A DNA stretch of 64,000 bases, from assembly GCA_032717465.1 (NCBI GenBank), contig CM064697.1, forward strand, positions 6,019,033 to 6,083,032. Reading direction: 5' to 3'. Below the pieces are notes generated by a model. The model was not told the origin of the DNA. It ran no database searches and was given only the letters and a program-made list of their open reading frames with translations. The stretch comes from Coenobita brevimanus. Lineage: Eukaryota > Arthropoda > Malacostraca > Decapoda > Coenobitidae. Shown in pieces: positions 47,817-60,400 of the stretch. Made by a program: the position numbers and the translations under genes. Each line of letters begins with the position of its first letter. Within the stretch, counting starts at the first letter, position 1.

Positions 47817-48593
47817 TATTTGAGATGGTCTTTGAAATCTTTGACGACTAAATTTCTCCCAGTTTAACAGATTCTTGTGCTAGTCTAAATAAAATTTCCA
47901 AGAGAACCAGCCGCACCAGAAGAATTAACTGAGCATTATTACATGTAGGGGAGCTAGATAAGGTATAGGTGACTGAATCCATGGTTGAGGAAGCAAGGGA
48001 CATGAGGGTGTGGGGTTGGTTGGGAGAAGTGGAGAATGATCGATGGAAAGAGGTCCTGCAGTGATAAAAGGCTTGGTGTAAGGAGCACACCAAAGGAAGG
48101 AGAGCAAGGCCAGGGGTAGGACAGCTAGATCACGGGTAGGCGAGCGAGTCCAGGAATAGTAGAGCGAGGTTAAGGGTAGGAGAGCAAGACCAGGGACAGG
48201 AGAACAAGGTCGAGAGGTAGAGGGACGGTCATATGATTCTCTTCCCCTCTCGTGTGATGTTAGGTAGGATCTAGTGGTGGGGATCAGGGTGAAGGTATGG
48301 GATTGAATTTATGGGTATAGAAGCAAGGGATAGGGAATAAATATCGGAAGCAGGGGAGCAGGACTGGGGTGGGGGGCTAAATTTAGGATATGGTGTTCCC
48401 CGGGAGAGAGGGGAGTTAGATCAGGGGTGACAGAGTGTGATCGTAGTTAGAGGGACATCAGTAATAGGGGAGATTGTGTATAAGGGTAAACTTGGGGTAG
48501 GAGAGCGAGATTAGGGGAAGAAGAGAGGGAGAATGGGAAGGAGAATATAGGGGGAAGGAAAAAGAGGTAAGGAGGGAGTATATATGTATGTAT

Positions 48594-48630
<37 letters not shown>

Positions 48631-48900
48631 AGGAAGGCGAGATAAGGGGAGGAAGAGCGAGACAAGGGGCGGGACGGCGAAATGAGGGGCAGTGGGGCGA
48701 GGCAAGGGATAGGAGGACGAGATAAGGGGCAGAATAAAGGGAAAGATCGCGAGAAAAGGAGTAGGGGCTTGAGAGTGAGCTAAGAGGTATGAGGGAGAGA
48801 AAAGAGGAAAACGAACGAGATAAGGGTCAGGAGGGCGAGATCAGGGACTGGATAAGAGAGATCAGGGGTAGGAAAGAGAGATGAAGAGGTAGAGTGGGGC
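47817..48900. repeat. Purine-rich degenerate minisatellite, about 20-23-bp unit
   Basis: From about 48080 to 48230 and from 48640 to 48890 units like GGGTAGGAGAGCGAGATCAG or GGGGCAGGAGGGCGAGATAA recur about every 20-23 bp with substitutions. Between them lie G+A-rich spacer, a short TATG run (48580-48594) and (GA)17 at 48596-48629. 47817-48080 is more mixed. Confidence 0.65.
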
Positions 48901-49740
48901 CATGTGGTTTCCTTCCCATGTCTAGCGATGTTATCCTCCGCTCGCCTCAGGCTTCATTTTTATCAAGGGTCTTAACAGTCGTAAAATAAACAAGGCTTCA
49001 TAGCAGCAATTTCTTAGGATTCATTTGGTTTCGTCCAATAAGCCACTTTAGTAATCACTCTCGTTGGCTATGAGGTGTTTAGTAGCTGTACGACTGAGGT
49101 AAATATATACAAACAAGCAGCCTTATCCGCAAGCTCACGGTTTGTAAATACGCCCCAGATGCTTACCGGGATACTACCAAACTCGGTCCCTCCGCGTAAC
49201 AAAACACCAGGCTCGAGGATTTGGCCGGATTATCTTCCATGGCGATTTATAAGCCATTAAGGTGACGTAGAAGCTCGCTCGTTTTTCTTGTGCAAGTTTT
49301 TGAAATTTGGGAGTGCGAGCTGAAGGAAGTGAAACAAAGTACTTTTTTTTTTTCACGTAATCCGTTAAGTTTATTAGTAGGTTGTCCTCTCGACATATCC
49401 CTTCTATCCCTTATAATTTTCTGTCGTGTGTCATGCATAATATTACTCTTCAGACCTCTTTATCATCGTTCTTCTTTTATTCTCTTGTTCGTGTGCGTCA
49501 AAACGTCTTTCATACATAAATAGTCATATTCCAGTTGGTATAGATCTCATAGCGTCCCTTCCCTAGCGATTTGTTTTGCATGTTAAACCTTAAAAGTCTT
49601 TTATATGTTATCACTGACATGTAATATTGACATAGTTTGCATCAGTAACATAAAAGAATAGGTTAAGGTGTAATATAATGAATAAATCACGGAGGAGGCG
49701 GCGTTACGGTACCTCTTAAGCCAACGTTAATATGACCTCA
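48901..49740. other. Mixed region with candidate conserved stretch
   Basis: 48950-49290 is non-repetitive and includes ACGGTTTGTAAATACG (forkhead-like TGTAAATA), GGCGATTTATAAGCCATTAA (Hox-like TTTAT and ATTA) and GGCCGGATTATC. It stands out from the purine block before it. Could be regulatory. No coding signal. Confidence 0.3.
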
Positions 49741-50035
49741 TAACTGACTTTGTCTCATGTCAACTGTTTCCTCCATCACATTCATCCTCAACCTTCCTTC
49801 CACTTTGTCTTTCATTTTTTCCACTTTCACATTGTTTTCTACACACTTCTCCCCAATCTCCTCCCTTCCACTCTTTGTCTTTCGCCTTTCCATCCACTCT
49901 GTGTTTCTAACCCTCTTCCCCATCCTCCCTCACATTGTTTGTCTTTCATCTTTTTCCCTTCCACATTGTTTTCCTCACTCTCCTCCCCTTCCATTACTCT
50001 TCCGTTCCCCATCCACCACGATCCACTCCAATATT
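49741..50035. other. Pyrimidine-rich block
   Basis: C+T-rich + strand. TTCCACTTTGTCTTTC, TTCCACTCTTTGTCTTTC and CACATTGTTTGTCTTTC recur near 49796, 49867 and 49932, about 65-71 bp apart, so this is a small degenerate tandem array. Confidence 0.6.
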
Positions 50036-50948
50036 CATACGCGTCGGGATTTTGAGTGACAATCTACTTATTTTCAGGCCCCGGTGAAGTTGTTTTCAGA
50101 AGAGGGAGGGCGGGCCGCGTCCTTATAAACAAATGACTGTCGCGGTGTCAGCTGATGGACGGGTGGGCCTTGGGGTGGGAGGGATGGGGGGAACGAGAGC
50201 GTAGGCTGGCGAGGATAAAGACGAGGAGTTGACGGGAGCATTTTTATGCCTTCATGAAAAAATTACTGGGTTATTTTTGGATAATGAGTGCGGGCCGTAG
50301 CTGTGTTACTGGGGCTCTGTATTATTATTACTATTATTTTGTTTTTATGAACAACGCATGGCTGTTTGTTTACGGTAGAAACAAAGTTAATCATTGTAAA
50401 GTAAGTAGATATTACTGTATACAGCACCCTTAAATTCTATTGGTCATGGGGTACATCGTTGTTCATCAATCATGTGTGGTCAATTTTCATATGTGATCAG
50501 TATTTACTATCACTGTATTTGTAAGATCTCAGACATAGCGTTGTCATACTGAGATTCTCAGTACCTGGTGACGTGAGCGAGGTAAATTTAGAGATGATAT
50601 ACAATGCTTTGTTTCTCAAGTATTTCCTGGTGACTCTTCTTCAGCATTGCTCAATGTGTGTGTGATGCATATATCTGCCAGGGGCCTGCCGTCATACCAC
50701 CCCACCCTCCCGCTGCCCTCACGCTGAGCCACAACAATCCTAACCCCACGTCTTCCAACCCTTCCTCCCCTCCCATCCTGTTTTACTATCCACCCTTCCT
50801 TTTACTTTACCGTACCCTTTTCTGCTCCTTTTGTTTTACCCGCATAGACACTGATACAAAAATTGCGCCTACTTATGAACAGTGCCTACAGTTGGAAGAA
50901 AGCATTTTGATCTAGAATTCTTAACAAATTAAAATAATCTGACGTTAG
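50036..50948. other. Mixed non-coding region
   Basis: Unique sequence with a G-rich patch 50105-50230 and a C-rich patch 50695-50790. No gene supported. Confidence 0.4.
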
Positions 50949-51434
50949 TCAATATGAAGGGCGAAGTAGGTTACTCGCAGCCAGAGCTAACTTAGTATGT
51001 AATGCCTGGACTTCTAACGAACCCAGTATTAGAAGGTTTCTGTCGTTGCATATTGTGGCACCATTTAATTTTCTTATGCACATGAGCCTGCAGCAGCAGT
51101 AGTGACGGCTGTTAACCACTGCTGGCTTCAGCATGAGCATTTTCACAATACAAAGCGCAATGCTGCCGGCCTTGGATATATCTGGAAATTTTGCAAGAAA
51201 TAGACACTTTCCATCACAACATCTGCAGACGTACATCGTCTCTGTGACCAAATCAAGGACCTTCCACATTTTCATATGGTGACACACCCATATTCTCCAA
51301 GACCCACGCTCACTCTCGACCAAAAGGGCACTTCCTTTAATCCTACACCCATCCCTTCCCGGACACACACTTTCCCACTGCACGCTTGGACATGAGTATC
51401 GCCCCAGTGAGTCTGAGTATATCGACTTTGTCAA
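50949..51434 (-). other. Unrecognised 161-codon open frame
   Basis: The longest open frame in the window whose peptide is neither low complexity nor repeat-derived. The peptide is Cys- and Met-rich in places (CRCCDGKC, CIVKMLMLKP) with no domain I recognise, no signal peptide and no nearby exon-like sequence. A frame of this length is not exceptional by chance in 64 kb. A decayed transposon fragment or nothing at all are the main alternatives. Confidence 0.15.
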
Positions 51435-51479
51435 ACCGTGGACCAGAAAATGTTCACGGCAAACACTTTGGTATATAGC

Positions 51480-52050
51480 CTCATTTCGTTAGTCTCTTCC
51501 GTCTGCTTGCTTTCTTCTCATCCCTGCCTGCTTGCCCTCCAGCTTTGTGTCTTTTTTTTTTCATTTCTTTCCATTTTGCCTCCTCACTCCGCTTTCCCGT
51601 TTCATCCTTTGTTTTCATTTTTATATCCTTTCTTACCTACGTTCCTACTTTTTAAAAATTATTTCACGACATATAGTTATCTACCTTGACTTGCTACTGT
51701 CTTCAGCGTTCTTGCATTAAGTAGGTGTCTTTGGCGAAACATAACCTAGCTCTGTCTCTCAGCATTATCCATTTATGCCACATGTATCCAATTTCCGAAG
51801 CTTATGTTTACTTTGTTTTTTGGCATAACGTATCTACTTTGTCTGTTCCGTTTTTATCATTTATTCTCTGTGTGTCTGCCTTCATTCTCCCTTTTCCCTC
51901 CGAGTTATATTTTTTTAATGCACTATTCTCTCGACTCCCCGTCAGTGTAATGCCTTCACTTATCATTCTTTATCCAGTTTCGTATTCTACCTGCCGTTTT
52001 TATTTTTTATTTTTGTCTTTTTCCATGTCTGTATTTTATTTAAAAAAAAA
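51480..52050. other. T+C-rich block
   Basis: T-rich pyrimidine tract with Phe/Ser/Leu/Pro frames in two phases. An A run at about 52041-52051 marks the end. Confidence 0.5.
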
Positions 52051-52089
52051 AATCGCTTCTTTACAGTATTTGTTTATGGGCCATGTGGA

Positions 52090-52837
<748 letters not shown>

Positions 52838-53122
52838 CACGAGTATGTATGTGTGTATTTATGCGTGTTGCCAACTATGTGTCCCTATATATATTTTGTA
52901 CCTGTGGCGCCATATAGGAGTAACCACATAAACATCAATTTCACGCTAGTGTCCACCGAGGTTCATCCCTCTTGCTGGTGCGACAAGGGTTTTGTGAGGG
53001 AACACTGGTGGTGGGGGTGGCCGGCAGACTGGTCCCACGCGTGAATGTTATCACAGCCAGCGACCACCCATGGGGGAGGGCAGGACCGGGGTCTGGGGGA
53101 GGGGCACACTGATGTAGGTTAG

Positions 53123-53385
53123 GACAGGGGACGAGGTTTGGAGGCTTGTAGGATAGGGAAACGCTGCCGGTGGAATGATTAGGATGGAATAGGCTAGGGC
53201 AGTTAGAAAGAAAAAGGATTCGATGGGTCAGAGATAAGAGATAGGGAAGAGAGAAGGGGATAAGGTGTGGAGGCTTGTAGGATAGGGAAGCGCTGCCAGT
53301 GGAGTGGTTAGGATGGGATAGGCTGGTCCATTTGGAAAGAAAAAGGGTTCGATGGGTCAGAGATGAAGGATAGTGAAGAGATAAG
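53123..53385. repeat. 129-bp tandem duplication
   Basis: GAGGCTTGTAGGATAGGGAA at 53141 and again at 53270 with 129-bp spacing. Both copies continue through CGCTGCC-GTGGA-TG-TTAGGATGG and GAAAGAAAAAGG-TTCGATGG to GTCAGAGAT. Divergence is about one in ten positions by eye. Confidence 0.92.
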
Positions 53386-53964
53386 ACGGGGCATGTTGTA
53401 CTGTCGGGAGGGGGCTAGATTAGGAAAGTGATAAGATGAGGTTGGATGATGAAGTGAAACTAGGTGAATGGGAGGGATGGGGAAGTGTGGTGTAGTGTAG
53501 TCAAAGATGGTGAGGCGAGAAATTTATATATACGAATATATTCTGTATAGCGTTCGGGGAAGATTGGGTTGGACGGGTGGTGGCGTAAAGTGTGCCCGAG
53601 CGAATATGGGTGGCGTAGGGTTATATGATGTAGGGTCACGAGGGGATGAGGAGAGGAAAAAAAAGAGTAGATATTGGTGTTAGGGATTATGATATGAGGC
53701 ACTGTATAGGGCAGTGATAGAGGAGGGTCGAAATGGGGACGGCTGGTGGGCAGGGTTGGGTGGTGATATGGGGCAACTCGGGGCGATGTTTTGACCAGAG
53801 GGGGCGGACATGAAAAGATGCATGGGAAGGCTGGCGAGGTGTAGGTGGGTAATCAGTCCGTAGGGGGCGAGACCGGGAAAGTTTGTGATACGGTAAGGGT
53901 GGAAGTTCAGCAAAGTTTACGGGGAACCGAGATGATTGAGGTGGCCAGAGTTTTCTCTGTTAGC
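53386..53964. other. Purine-rich block
   Basis: G+A-rich with GGTGG, GTAGGG and GATGGGG words. The minus frames are His/Pro/Ser/Ile-rich by composition. No gene supported. Confidence 0.5.
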
Positions 53965-54225
53965 AGAGTTTGGGATAAGGTGGGGAATGAGGCAGCATGT
54001 GGATTGATTGCAGAGGAAGAAGGTGGGAAATGTTAAAGGATTTTGATAGGTTCTAGATGGACAAGGTGGGGAATGATCATGATACTGGATTTGGATATGT
54101 TGTAGAGGAATAAGAGGTGGACTAATACAGGATTTAAATAGGTCCTGGAGGGATTAGGTGGGCAGCGATAGGCCTACAGGATTTTATGTTGTAGAGGGAT
54201 AAGCTCTGGAATGAAACAAGACGTG
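53965..54225. repeat. About 45-bp degenerate tandem repeat, five to six copies
   Basis: ATAAGGTGGGGAATGA-like sequence recurs near 53974, 54016, 54060, 54109, 54155 and 54198 (spacing 42-49 bp), each preceded by TTGTAGAG/TTCTAGA and followed by an ACAGGATTT-like segment. Confidence 0.65.
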
Positions 54226-54949
54226 GCAATAGCAGTTGTTTTTATTATGTAGGAAATTAGAATACGACTATGTAAAAAGTTGTTGGAATTCTTAAGATAG
54301 GTTTAGAGGGAAACTCTTACTGATCTTGCTGGAAGTAAATATATAGAAATCGTTGGAGTGAAAGGTGAGACAAATTGATATAGCAGCAGGTCATGGTGGT
54401 GCTGGGACGGGAGGGACTGCAGCAAGGTATGATATACGTTCAGCTGGGTGACGATGAGGGGCGCTATGGTTTATGCAGGGTGAGAGGGGTAAAGTGAGGC
54501 TAGGGGATAAAGTATGGGCGGGGTGATATAGGGAGGGGCGGGCCCGTGTTTTGATAGGGGTAAATCATAGGCGGGTTTGATATATGCTGCAAAGTGGATT
54601 CATGTGTTAACTTAAAGATAAATAGTCGAGGAAGATTTTACAGAATTGTGGACAACAATCATTATACAACCATCAACATAGCCAAGTAAGATAGGAATAG
54701 AAACGTGTGCTTATTAGAGGCGTGTGTAAGAAACGAAGTGAGAAATTCGAGAAAAAAGTATGCTGTAGCAACGGAGAGTTTAGATCAAGAAAGCAGAGAA
54801 TAAATGCATGAAATTTGTGAGCAGTAAATCCATCTCTTGAGTCAAGTGTAAGACAAAGCATTGAGACTTTGCGTGAACCAACCTTATGCTGTCACAACAC
54901 CTGAGAGGCCAGACAAACGGGCGTAATTATACTCCTGGGGCTGCTTCAC
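54226..54949. other. Mixed to G-rich non-coding region
   Basis: 54226-54600 stays G+A-rich; 54600-54949 is unique and AT-rich. No element recognised. Confidence 0.45.
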
Positions 54950-55306
54950 CTGTCCTCACGCCAGGCGGTCCTCTCCACCACCTCCTCTCTTACCTTCACT
55001 CCACCTTCTTACTTCTACCCCACCTCCTGCCATACCCCCACACTCCTACCTCCCTTATCTAATCTCCACCACCTTCTATATTTTCCACCTTCCTACATCC
55101 ATTCCTCCACACCATCACCTCTGTCATTCCTATCCACTTCTTTCCACACCACTTCCTTACTTCTCCCATCCATACCTCCTTAACACCTCCTTCCACTTTC
55201 ATTCTTTCTGCCTCCCTAATTCCACACCACTACCACGTTCACTTCCCACCTCTCTTTATTTCCACACACCTTCCTTATTTACCACCTCTTTACCACCTCT
55301 CATCCA

Positions 55307-55308
<2 letters not shown>
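54950..55308. other. C-rich pyrimidine block
   Basis: CCACCTCC, CCACCTTC and TTCCACACC words recur loosely and lead directly into the (GT)n tract, so the strand bias flips at 55309. Confidence 0.55.

Positions 55309-55392
<84 letters not shown>
55309..55392. repeat. (GT)42 microsatellite
   Basis: Perfect GT run of 84 bp. Confidence 0.98.
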
Positions 55393-55395
<3 letters not shown>

Positions 55396-56900
55396 CTGAC
55401 GCTGTTTACGAAAATATATCGCTTCAGCAACTTTACTAATGATTTTGCTCTAAGAAAATTTAATATCTAGAATTGTTTTCATCAAATGTAAACAATGGCA
55501 GGAGTTCCTTATGGGGGCCTCTGAATTTTTGCGCAGGAGCTTCAGGAGCAGTAGACCTTATCCAGAGAATTAAGGGGATCAGCATTACATTGTGGAAGAT
55601 AAGAGCCATTTAAGGGAACAGGGTACAGGTGAGGAGGGGAGGAAGGTAAGGTAAGGAAAAGGAAAGGAGTACAAGAAAAAGGTAAAGCATAAATGGAAGC
55701 TGGAGTTTATTCAGCGGAGAAGAATTGGGGGAAGGAAAGTACAGTAGATGAATGAAGGGAACTGGAGGAAAGATGAAGGGAGAGATTAAAGATGGAAGTT
55801 AGATAGTTAAGAAGATAGGAATTGGTACATGGAAGGAGCAGTTGGGGAAGGTACGAGAAAGGGAATGAGAGTTCAGGTAAAACCGAGAAAACATTATTAG
55901 GTGGAAGGGAGATGAGAGATGATATGAACTAGAGGACTGGGGATAAAGTAAGGAAGTGTGTAGTGTAAGATAATGGTAACGAGAGAGAGAGAGAGAGAGT
56001 AGTAGTAGTAGTAGTAGTTAAAAGTAATATTAAGCTGAGAAAACTTAATGTGAGAGTTACCTAAATGAAAAGATGGGAAAATATCGGTGATTATACTATT
56101 CAGATGCAAAGCGCGCCAGAAGTTTTACGGTGAAACGAGGTAGGAAGAAAGAGTTAGGCGTCTGAGGAGTTTGGACGTGGTGAGGGAGAAAAGTTTGTGT
56201 TTTTGAAGATGAACGATCAGATGAGTTTGCGTGCGGAAGGTGAGAGGTTCTTGTAGATGTAGAGGAGTGGGTCATGTTACACAGAACATCAGTTAATTTA
56301 CACCTCGTAAAGATATGTACTGTATATATATATTTATCTGTGACTAACCATGGCACTGTGAGACACACACTCAGAAATGACCATTGTAAATTTATTTTTC
56401 CTCCAGTAAGAACTCATTATTTCAAGAACTAATGTTATGAAGAGGAGTAGGTGACGTAATGGAGAAAATATAACCACCATTGAGAATATGGTACTGTGTT
56501 AGTGTGATAATTGGATTTAGTATGATTGAAGGATAGGTCGGGTAAAGTAAATGGATCAACAGATTTCGAGAATGAGAATCAGTGCCAGATGAGGGTTTGT
56601 ATAAGACCAGAGCTTTTGGAGAATAAGATTTTAAAGAATATATGGCAGCGAAAATCGAGATGGGGCTTGAGAGTTTAAAGGACAAAGAAAAGAGTAGATA
56701 AGATAACCAGTTACGGAAGGTCAAGGAATGAAAGGAACATAGTAACGGTAGCAGAACAAATAAAAGAAGGAAATGAACTGAGCAAACGAGATAATGTGAG
56801 ATGAGGGTATACAGATGAGGTGAGGGGAGGGAGTGAAGTGAAGGGTCGGCAGAGGAGGGAGGAAAGAGAAGGGCGAGGGTTGTGTGTGATCAGCAAATAC
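55393..56900. other. Mixed then purine-rich region
   Basis: 55393-55600 is mixed. 55610-55980 is G+A-rich. A compound (GA)n(GTA)n tract lies at 55981-56018. 56020-56900 alternates mixed and purine-rich sequence. No gene supported. Confidence 0.5.
55981..56018. repeat. Compound (GA)n(GTA)n microsatellite
   Basis: About nine GA units followed by about six GTA units, ending TTAAAAG. Confidence 0.93.
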
Positions 56901-57414
56901 TCACGTCAGCCAAATTAGTATCTTATACAGGGGGACCCAGACTCCGCCCTCCGCGATGCACACTGCTCAACACTCACCTTTTTCCAGCTTGTTTGGGCAT
57001 AAATGTTAATATAACTTTGATATTCGCTTTGTCTGATTTTTAAAACCTCATATGTATTTAACTTTGATCTCTATATTGTGCACTTATTAAAATGTTAATT
57101 CCGTACTTTGCAAGAGCGTTTATTATGCACATTAAGTTATGATGCATTTGCTATGGATAGGTGTATACATATTCCCCCACACTTTGTAACTAGTGAATAT
57201 TTATGAATAGTTGATGTAAACTGAAGTTTTGCTTTTTAGTCAGTAATCACAAATTGTGGCTCAAAGTACTGATTTAATGTAAGTTCCAGTCCCAATGTTG
57301 CGAAAAGCCTCCTCAGTTCCACAACGCGGGTGGTGGAGGCAAGTTGAACCTTGCCTGTTAGTTCCTCTTGCATTCACTTCAGCAACTTTGATGTGCGCCA
57401 GATTTTGTTTAGGT
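56901..57414. other. AT-rich unique region
   Basis: Balanced to AT-rich unique sequence. The plus frame from 57295 begins in mixed sequence but soon enters the purine block, so its Lys/Glu-rich half is compositional. Confidence 0.4.
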
Positions 57415-58042
57415 GGACTGGAAGTGTTGGAGAAAACTGAGGGAGGGAAGAAGGGGAGCCAGATGGTTAAGAGAGCGAAGGGGGAGGAGAAGAAAGTTAG
57501 AACAATAAGAATTGGGGGCAAAGAAAAAAGAAGAACGTGCTGTGAGAAGATAAGGGCGTAGAAAGAGTAATGGCGGATGTGTTGTATACATGAAAGACTC
57601 GGGCGTTCACGTTATATAACACCCCACGTACATAGAAATAACAGACATATATGTATAGGGGGAAAGAGAGAGAAAACAAAATAAGAGAAAGCGGGGAGGT
57701 GAGAAAGCGAAAAAGCGAGAGATATAAGTGCAGGAAAGGAAGTGCCAGGTAGTAATGGTAGAAAATTAAGAAAGTAATAAACGAAAAGAGAGAAAGAAAT
57801 GATTGCTGTACTGAAACGGAGAGTAAGTGCAGAAGACAGGAGATAGGAAGAGAGGAGAGGGACGTGAGGGATGATGAAGGGCCAGAGGGGATCAGAAGAG
57901 GAGATGATGATACCAAGGATGAGAACGTGGAGAGGCGAGGAGAGGAGGGAGCTAAGTGGAACATTCGGAGGAGGAAATGGTGTCTCACGCAAGTATGAAA
58001 GGGAGAAATGAGAGACCCGGAAGAAAAAAGCGAATTGACAAT

Positions 58043-58074
<32 letters not shown>

Positions 58075-58850
58075 CGGGATTAGAGGATTAGAGGGATACA
58101 GCAGAAAGTAGGATTAAATATTGACATAGACCGGGCAAGAAATGGAGAGATGATAATTAGAAGTATAAGAGAAGACAGGATAAGGATGGAACTGAGAACA
58201 TTGGTATTTGAAGGAAAGATAGAGCAAGAAGCAAAGAAAAGAGGAGGTGTAGAAGAGGGACGAAGAGGTGGATAAAGCCGGATAACAAAAAACGAATAAA
58301 GAAGAATAAGAAGGAATAGGAACAAGACAGATAAAAGTAAGAAGCAGAGGGAAAGAGACCACAGAGGAAGGTGAAGGAAGATGGAAAGGGGAAAAAAAAA
58401 GGGAGAAAAGAGGAAGTGAGGAAAGAAAATCGGAGAGACGAGGGGAGTAGAAAAAGATACGAAAGATAACAAGAAAAGGGAGAGGAAGGAGGAATAATGT
58501 GAAGGAAGAACCGATGGGAGAAGAAAATGGAGAACGAGGAAGGCTAAATGGGGAGGAAAAGGTGCGAAGAGGATGATGGTAGAAAGAAGGCCAAAGAAGG
58601 AGATGAAACGGAAATGAGGAGAAGAATGGATAGAGGAAGGAGGAGAAAAGAAATGGAAAGAGAAAGGTGGAGTAATGGAAAAGGAGAGAGGAGAGGAGAT
58701 GGAAGAGAAGAAAGAAAGAAGAGGGATGGAGAAGAATGAATAGGGGAGGGAGGAGTGAAGAAAAGGAAAGGTAAAGAAGAAGACGTGGAAAAGTAGGGAG
58801 GGGAGTGGAGAGAAGAAAGAAGTGGGAAGGAGGAATAATCGGCTAGAGAT
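57415..58850. other. Purine-rich block
   Basis: About 1.4 kb of strongly G+A-rich + strand (GAGAAAG, GGAAGA, AAGAGGA words) including (GA)14 at 58047-58074. The long minus frames are Ser/Phe/Leu/Pro-rich in two phases at once, which argues against coding. Confidence 0.6.
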
Positions 58851-59059
58851 TATTTAGTCAGATAAAAACCTGGTATGAAGGAGTGGGTAGAGGCTAAGCA
58901 CAGTGATGCCATGCTGTCTCCCACGCTTATCACGACCCGACACATCTGCAGAGTTCAACTACCTGGTGAAGACGCCTACTTATTATCGCTTTTCCACGAC
59001 CTTCGACTCTGCCTCTTTGTGTGGGTGTGGTTGTGCTTGAGTGGGATGAGGGAGAGAGA

Positions 59060-59060
<1 letters not shown>

Positions 59061-59123
<63 letters not shown>
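59061..59123. repeat. (TG)31 microsatellite
   Basis: Perfect TG run of about 63 bp. Confidence 0.98.
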
Positions 59124-59126
<3 letters not shown>

Positions 59127-60140
59127 GTGAACGTAATTGTCGGCTCTTAAGTGCGTCGTACCTGTGTAAATTTCACCAGTTAAGTAGCAGTAAAATAAAA
59201 ATGCCTGGTTATTACGTTCCTTGTACGCATGTAACGTTTTTACCATGTACGATTCTGTGTGCACATCCGGTGAGAAGTGTTGATTTCATGGTGAAAATGA
59301 TGACAGAGGGAAGCGGTGCATGAACTGTGATAAGCTGATAAAGTGAAGACATAGCACAGGATGGCTCACTGATGGCTCCTGGCTGATGGTAGCAGCAGGA
59401 AAAAACACGAAGATAAAGTGACTAACATGGGGAGAGAGTACGTGAAGGGAGGAGGAGGGATAGGGAAGTGAGTTATGGAAGAAGATAGGGAAGCAGTAAG
59501 GGAGGGTGTGAAGGCAAGGAGAGGGAGGGATGGCACAAGTGACTGAATAGGGAGTGGACGGTAGAAAGGCTGAGATACAGTAACAGACGGTGAGAAAGTA
59601 GGGTGCATGATGGGATGGATCAAAAGCTTCGCAGAGACAGGAAAGAAGTTAACCAGGGAGAATGCACATGGAAAGGGAAGTTGAGGAGTAAAAATGAAAG
59701 GAGAAGGTTAATTGAAAGGTGATATGAGATACTAAAGGAGGATTATTAACGGAGGAATGTCGGTTGGCGACAATAACATCAGAAATAAAAGGGCTGTAAA
59801 AGATAATAAAATGGAACTCAACGAAGCAAGGAGAAATTGAAAGGCGAATGAGTAATGGGAACAGGAAAATAAACTGAGTAGTTAGCGAGTCCAATTATCT
59901 AAAGATTTTTGCCACACCGGATAACAAGTTTTTTGGTAGTATCAAATAAAGGATGATTATCATGTGCATTGAATTATCGTATGTCTTGTGTAGCTGTGTA
60001 CTCTTAAATAGAAAGGTGAGTAATGGAAACGCATAATCTGATCGTTGTTAAAAGAGAGTGGTTGTATTTGTCAGATTTAGAGATTGGAAATAAACCTTGG
60101 TTAATGTACATAATCAATAGTAAAAAGCAGTGGTATGAGG
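59124..60140. other. Mixed region with purine-rich core
   Basis: 59390-59880 is G+A-rich with degenerate GGGAGGATGG-like words. The flanks are unique. The GAAAG/GTGAGT string at about 60011 resembles a donor site but has no exon-like sequence before it. Confidence 0.45.
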
Positions 60141-60400
60141 TTTAGGTACCCTCATGTTTGTATAACGTTCCGTGATGTGGGAAATCAGACGCACTGTATT
60201 TTCTCATGTCCAGTAAAGCTTTAGCGTAGCGAGCTTAACGAAGTTTCATAAATGGAAATAAAATGATTCGAAATTCAGCCACCCTCATGTTTGTATTGCG
60301 TTCATTCTCTGGGATATGGGAAGCACTGTATTTCTCGTGTCCAGTAATGCCTTGAGTAGCGACCTCATAGCAGTGTGGAATAAATGGAGATGGAGTGAGA
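60141..60400. repeat. 133-bp tandem duplication
   Basis: CCTCATGTTTGTAT at 60150 and 60283 starts two copies that continue through GATGTGGGAA/GATATGGGAA, GCACTGTATTT, TC-TGTCCAGTAA-GC and AGCGAGCTTA/AGCGACCTCA to AATAAATGGA. Divergence is moderate. Confidence 0.88.

Noticed and set aside
57497..58472. Membrane-like Ser/Phe/Leu proteins on the minus strand
   Set aside because: Hydrophobic character arises from translating TTC, CTT and TCC. Several phases look alike, which a real membrane protein would not show.
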